From Gammaproteobacteria bacterium (GTDB lineage: Bacteria; Pseudomonadota; Gammaproteobacteria; Pseudomonadales; Pseudomonadaceae), in assembly GCA_018816095.1 (NCBI GenBank), contig JAHIWP010000074.1, forward strand, positions 1 to 42,365: a stretch of DNA of 42,365 nt. The letters run 5' to 3'. Numbering within the stretch: the stretch's first letter is position 1; each line of letters opens with the position of its first letter. The position numbers were made by a program, and so were the translations under genes. The notes under the pieces are model-generated. The model saw nothing but the letters and a program-made list of their open reading frames with translations, did not search any database and was not told where the DNA came from. This document shows positions 41,202 through 42,365 of this stretch, one piece after another.

Positions 41202-41594
41202 TCAGGCAGCTTTTTTGGCGGCGGCTTTTTTCTTCGGCATCAGGTATTTGGTCAAGCCCTGGAACCAGATCACCAGCGCCGGGTTGCCCTGGATCTGGAT
41301 GTCCTTGTTCTGAATACCCTGCATAAAGGCCAGCTGCTTGTTTTTCGCGCTCATGGTGGAGAAACCATAAGCCGCATCCTTGAAGCCGAGGGCGAATGCT
41401 GGCTCGCTGACCGGGCCACGCTTGCTGGTGATGCGCTGATCTTTAACGATGAAGTGACGGGCTACTTTGCCGTCCAGGGTGTGCAGTTGGAAGACCATGT
41501 CGCGGTCAACCAATTGCTGTTGGAACGCCGGGTTTTCACGGCTGGCCTTGGCCATCAGGCGGCCCAGCATCCACAGAAGAAAACGGAATTTCAT
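41202..41594 (-). CDS. Small SCP2-like protein with Lys/Ala-rich tail
   Basis: A 130-residue protein. The start MKFRFLLWMLGRLMAKASR is amphipathic and may associate with membranes. Residues ~30-110 resemble an SCP2 sterol/lipid-binding fold (FQLHTLDGKVARHFIVKD, AFALGFKDAAYGF, IQIQGNPALVIWFQGLTKYL). The last residues, PKKKAAAKKAA, form a basic tail like those of histone H1-like proteins. The start at 41594 is taken from the family-like N-terminus; the frame opens 19 codons upstream. The function is unknown. Confidence 0.75.
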   Translation of the reverse strand: MKFRFLLWMLGRLMAKASRENPAFQQQLVDRDMVFQLHTLDGKVARHFIVKDQRITSKRGPVSEPAFALGFKDAAYGFSTMSAKNKQLAFMQGIQNKDIQIQGNPALVIWFQGLTKYLMPKKKAAAKKAA

Positions 41595-41906
41595 GCGCGA
41601 GGCCTCGCAAAGAGTCAAGAAAAGGCGGCGCATTGTAGCGGTTTGTCGCAAGGACTACATCTGGCCACAGGAAGGGCGTGAGCACGCGGGCCAGGGCGCA
41701 GTCGTCCGGGGCCGATGGCCCCGGGTTCGAGGTCTCAGTTAACCGCGTCCTTGAATAACCCGCAGAAAACCGTTTCAAAATTCACGTTTTGCAATTTATT
41801 TATTCATAATCATGCACTTACAATGTATAAATCCATGCTACTGCGCTAATCGTTTCAATTCAACCCCTCAGCCCCCTAGATTCGTTGCGGAGGGATCAGG
41901 ATCGCC
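41595..41906. other. Intergenic region with hairpin and falling GC
   Basis: No gene is seen. A perfect stem CCGGGGCC/GGCCCCGG lies at 41706-41724. From about 41770 the sequence becomes AT-rich, with TTCATA (41803-41808) and TATAAA about 17 bases later, a possible promoter for the receiver gene. A GGAGGGATCAGGA site at 41889-41901 leads into a small leader frame. Confidence 0.5.
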
Positions 41907-41981
41907 GTGATTTTGAAACAGCGACCGCTCGGTGACTCCCCCAACACGATCTATGAGCTGCCAGAAAATGATACGTTTTGA
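41907..41981 (+). CDS. Possible 24-codon leader peptide before the receiver gene
   Basis: A GTG at 41907 with AGGA 5 bases upstream opens a frame of 24 codons ending at TGA 41979-41981. It overlaps the start of the receiver-domain gene, whose candidate ATGs (41953, 41968) have poor ribosome sites, so translational coupling is possible. No homology is recognised; it could be chance. Confidence 0.3.
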   Translation: MILKQRPLGDSPNTIYELPENDTF

Positions 41982-42365
41982 TAAATCGGTGCCTCCAAAG
42001 CTGCTTGTAATACACGAACATCCCGTCCTCCGCGCCCAGGCTCGCAAGCATCTGGAGTCATCCGGATACACGGTGGTTGAAGCAGGTAGCTGTAGAGAGG
42101 CTATCGCAATCATGCATACCTGCACCTTCGCAGGAATAATTGTCGATAACGATATGGCTGATTATGAGGCTGCATCTCCACTTTCCGCTCGGAGCGCTAC
42201 TGGAAACTCTAATATCCCGTGCATAATACTTGCAACAAATCGGGTCATTCGAAAGCCGGAAAAAGATTTCAACACAGCCTTAGATGATTATTTGTATAAG
42301 CCTTTCAGACCTAGCGCCCTAGCCAAGCATGTACATGAAGTAATAAATACCTCTGCCGGGAGCGC
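41953..42365 (+). CDS. Receiver-domain protein, partial (runs off the window)
   Basis: From ATG 41953 (or 41968) the frame is open to the window end, 137 codons. It looks like a response-regulator receiver: beta-1 KLLVIHEHPVLRAQARKHLESSGYTVVEA, a phosphoacceptor-like Asp in GIIVDNDMADYE, and the conserved LDDYLYKPFRPSALAKHV with the Lys-Pro pair. The usual acidic pair after beta-1 (DD) is replaced by HE, so phosphorylation may be altered. No output domain is visible. GC content is lower than in the neighbouring genes, which suggests acquisition. Start choice is uncertain. Confidence 0.7.
   Translation, partial: MSCQKMIRFDKSVPPKLLVIHEHPVLRAQARKHLESSGYTVVEAGSCREAIAIMHTCTFAGIIVDNDMADYEAASPLSARSATGNSNIPCIILATNRVIRKPEKDFNTALDDYLYKPFRPSALAKHVHEVINTSAGS

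Noticed and set aside
41868..42125. Minus-strand frame overlapping the receiver gene start
   Set aside because: The plus frame has clear receiver motifs; the minus frame has none.

Overview
The window is a GC-rich chromosomal segment of a Pseudomonas-type gammaproteobacterium. The evidence is gene content and order: coaBC-dut-algC-argB, pyrE/crc, rph/yicC-gmk-rpoZ-spoT-ridA and oxyR-recG, together with Pseudomonas hallmarks such as Crc, an 862-residue membrane-anchored AlgC and a fused NuoCD. No rRNA, tRNA or CRISPR array was seen.

Layout. (1) Positions 1-2824 are an AT-rich foreign element that has split radC. It holds the first codons of an IS30-type transposase at the window edge, a GTG-start gene that looks like the N-terminus of a mobilization relaxase, a 430-base non-coding tract with a large compound palindrome reminiscent of an oriT, and a large serine recombinase whose start lies beside the truncated radC. 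(2) 3449-8712: coaBC, dut, algC and argB, on one strand (CoA, dUTP hydrolysis, hexose phosphomutase, arginine). (3) 8846-14669: thioesterase, DUF4124 protein, pyrE, crc, DUF4870 membrane protein, rph, yicC, gmk and rpoZ. (4) 14730-18145: spoT, ridA and a lipoprotein. (5) 18170-20530, minus strand: LysE exporter, AraC regulator and a Rossmann-fold epimerase-like protein. (6) 20553-35570, minus strand: a complete 13-gene NADH dehydrogenase I operon, nuoABCDEFGHIJKLMN with nuoC and nuoD fused. It is tightly packed except for a 141-base MITE-like inverted repeat between nuoI and nuoJ. (7) 35838-40333: oxyR, recG and a deacylase-like/HDOD fusion. (8) 40388-41594, minus strand: a secreted DUF2059-like protein and an SCP2-like protein. 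(9) From 41595 to the end: a lower-GC non-coding stretch and the start of an atypical receiver-domain protein that runs off the window.

The most interesting region is the left element. A serine recombinase, a relaxase-like gene and an oriT-like palindrome suggest a small integrative and mobilizable element in radC, later hit by an IS30-family element. The integration into radC is well supported. The mobilization interpretation is an inference from weak motif and structure resemblance. Other points worth a look are the MITE inside the nuo operon, a hairpin that masks the ribosome binding site of the LysE exporter, the unusual position of nuo beside oxyR, and the degenerate receiver at the right edge.
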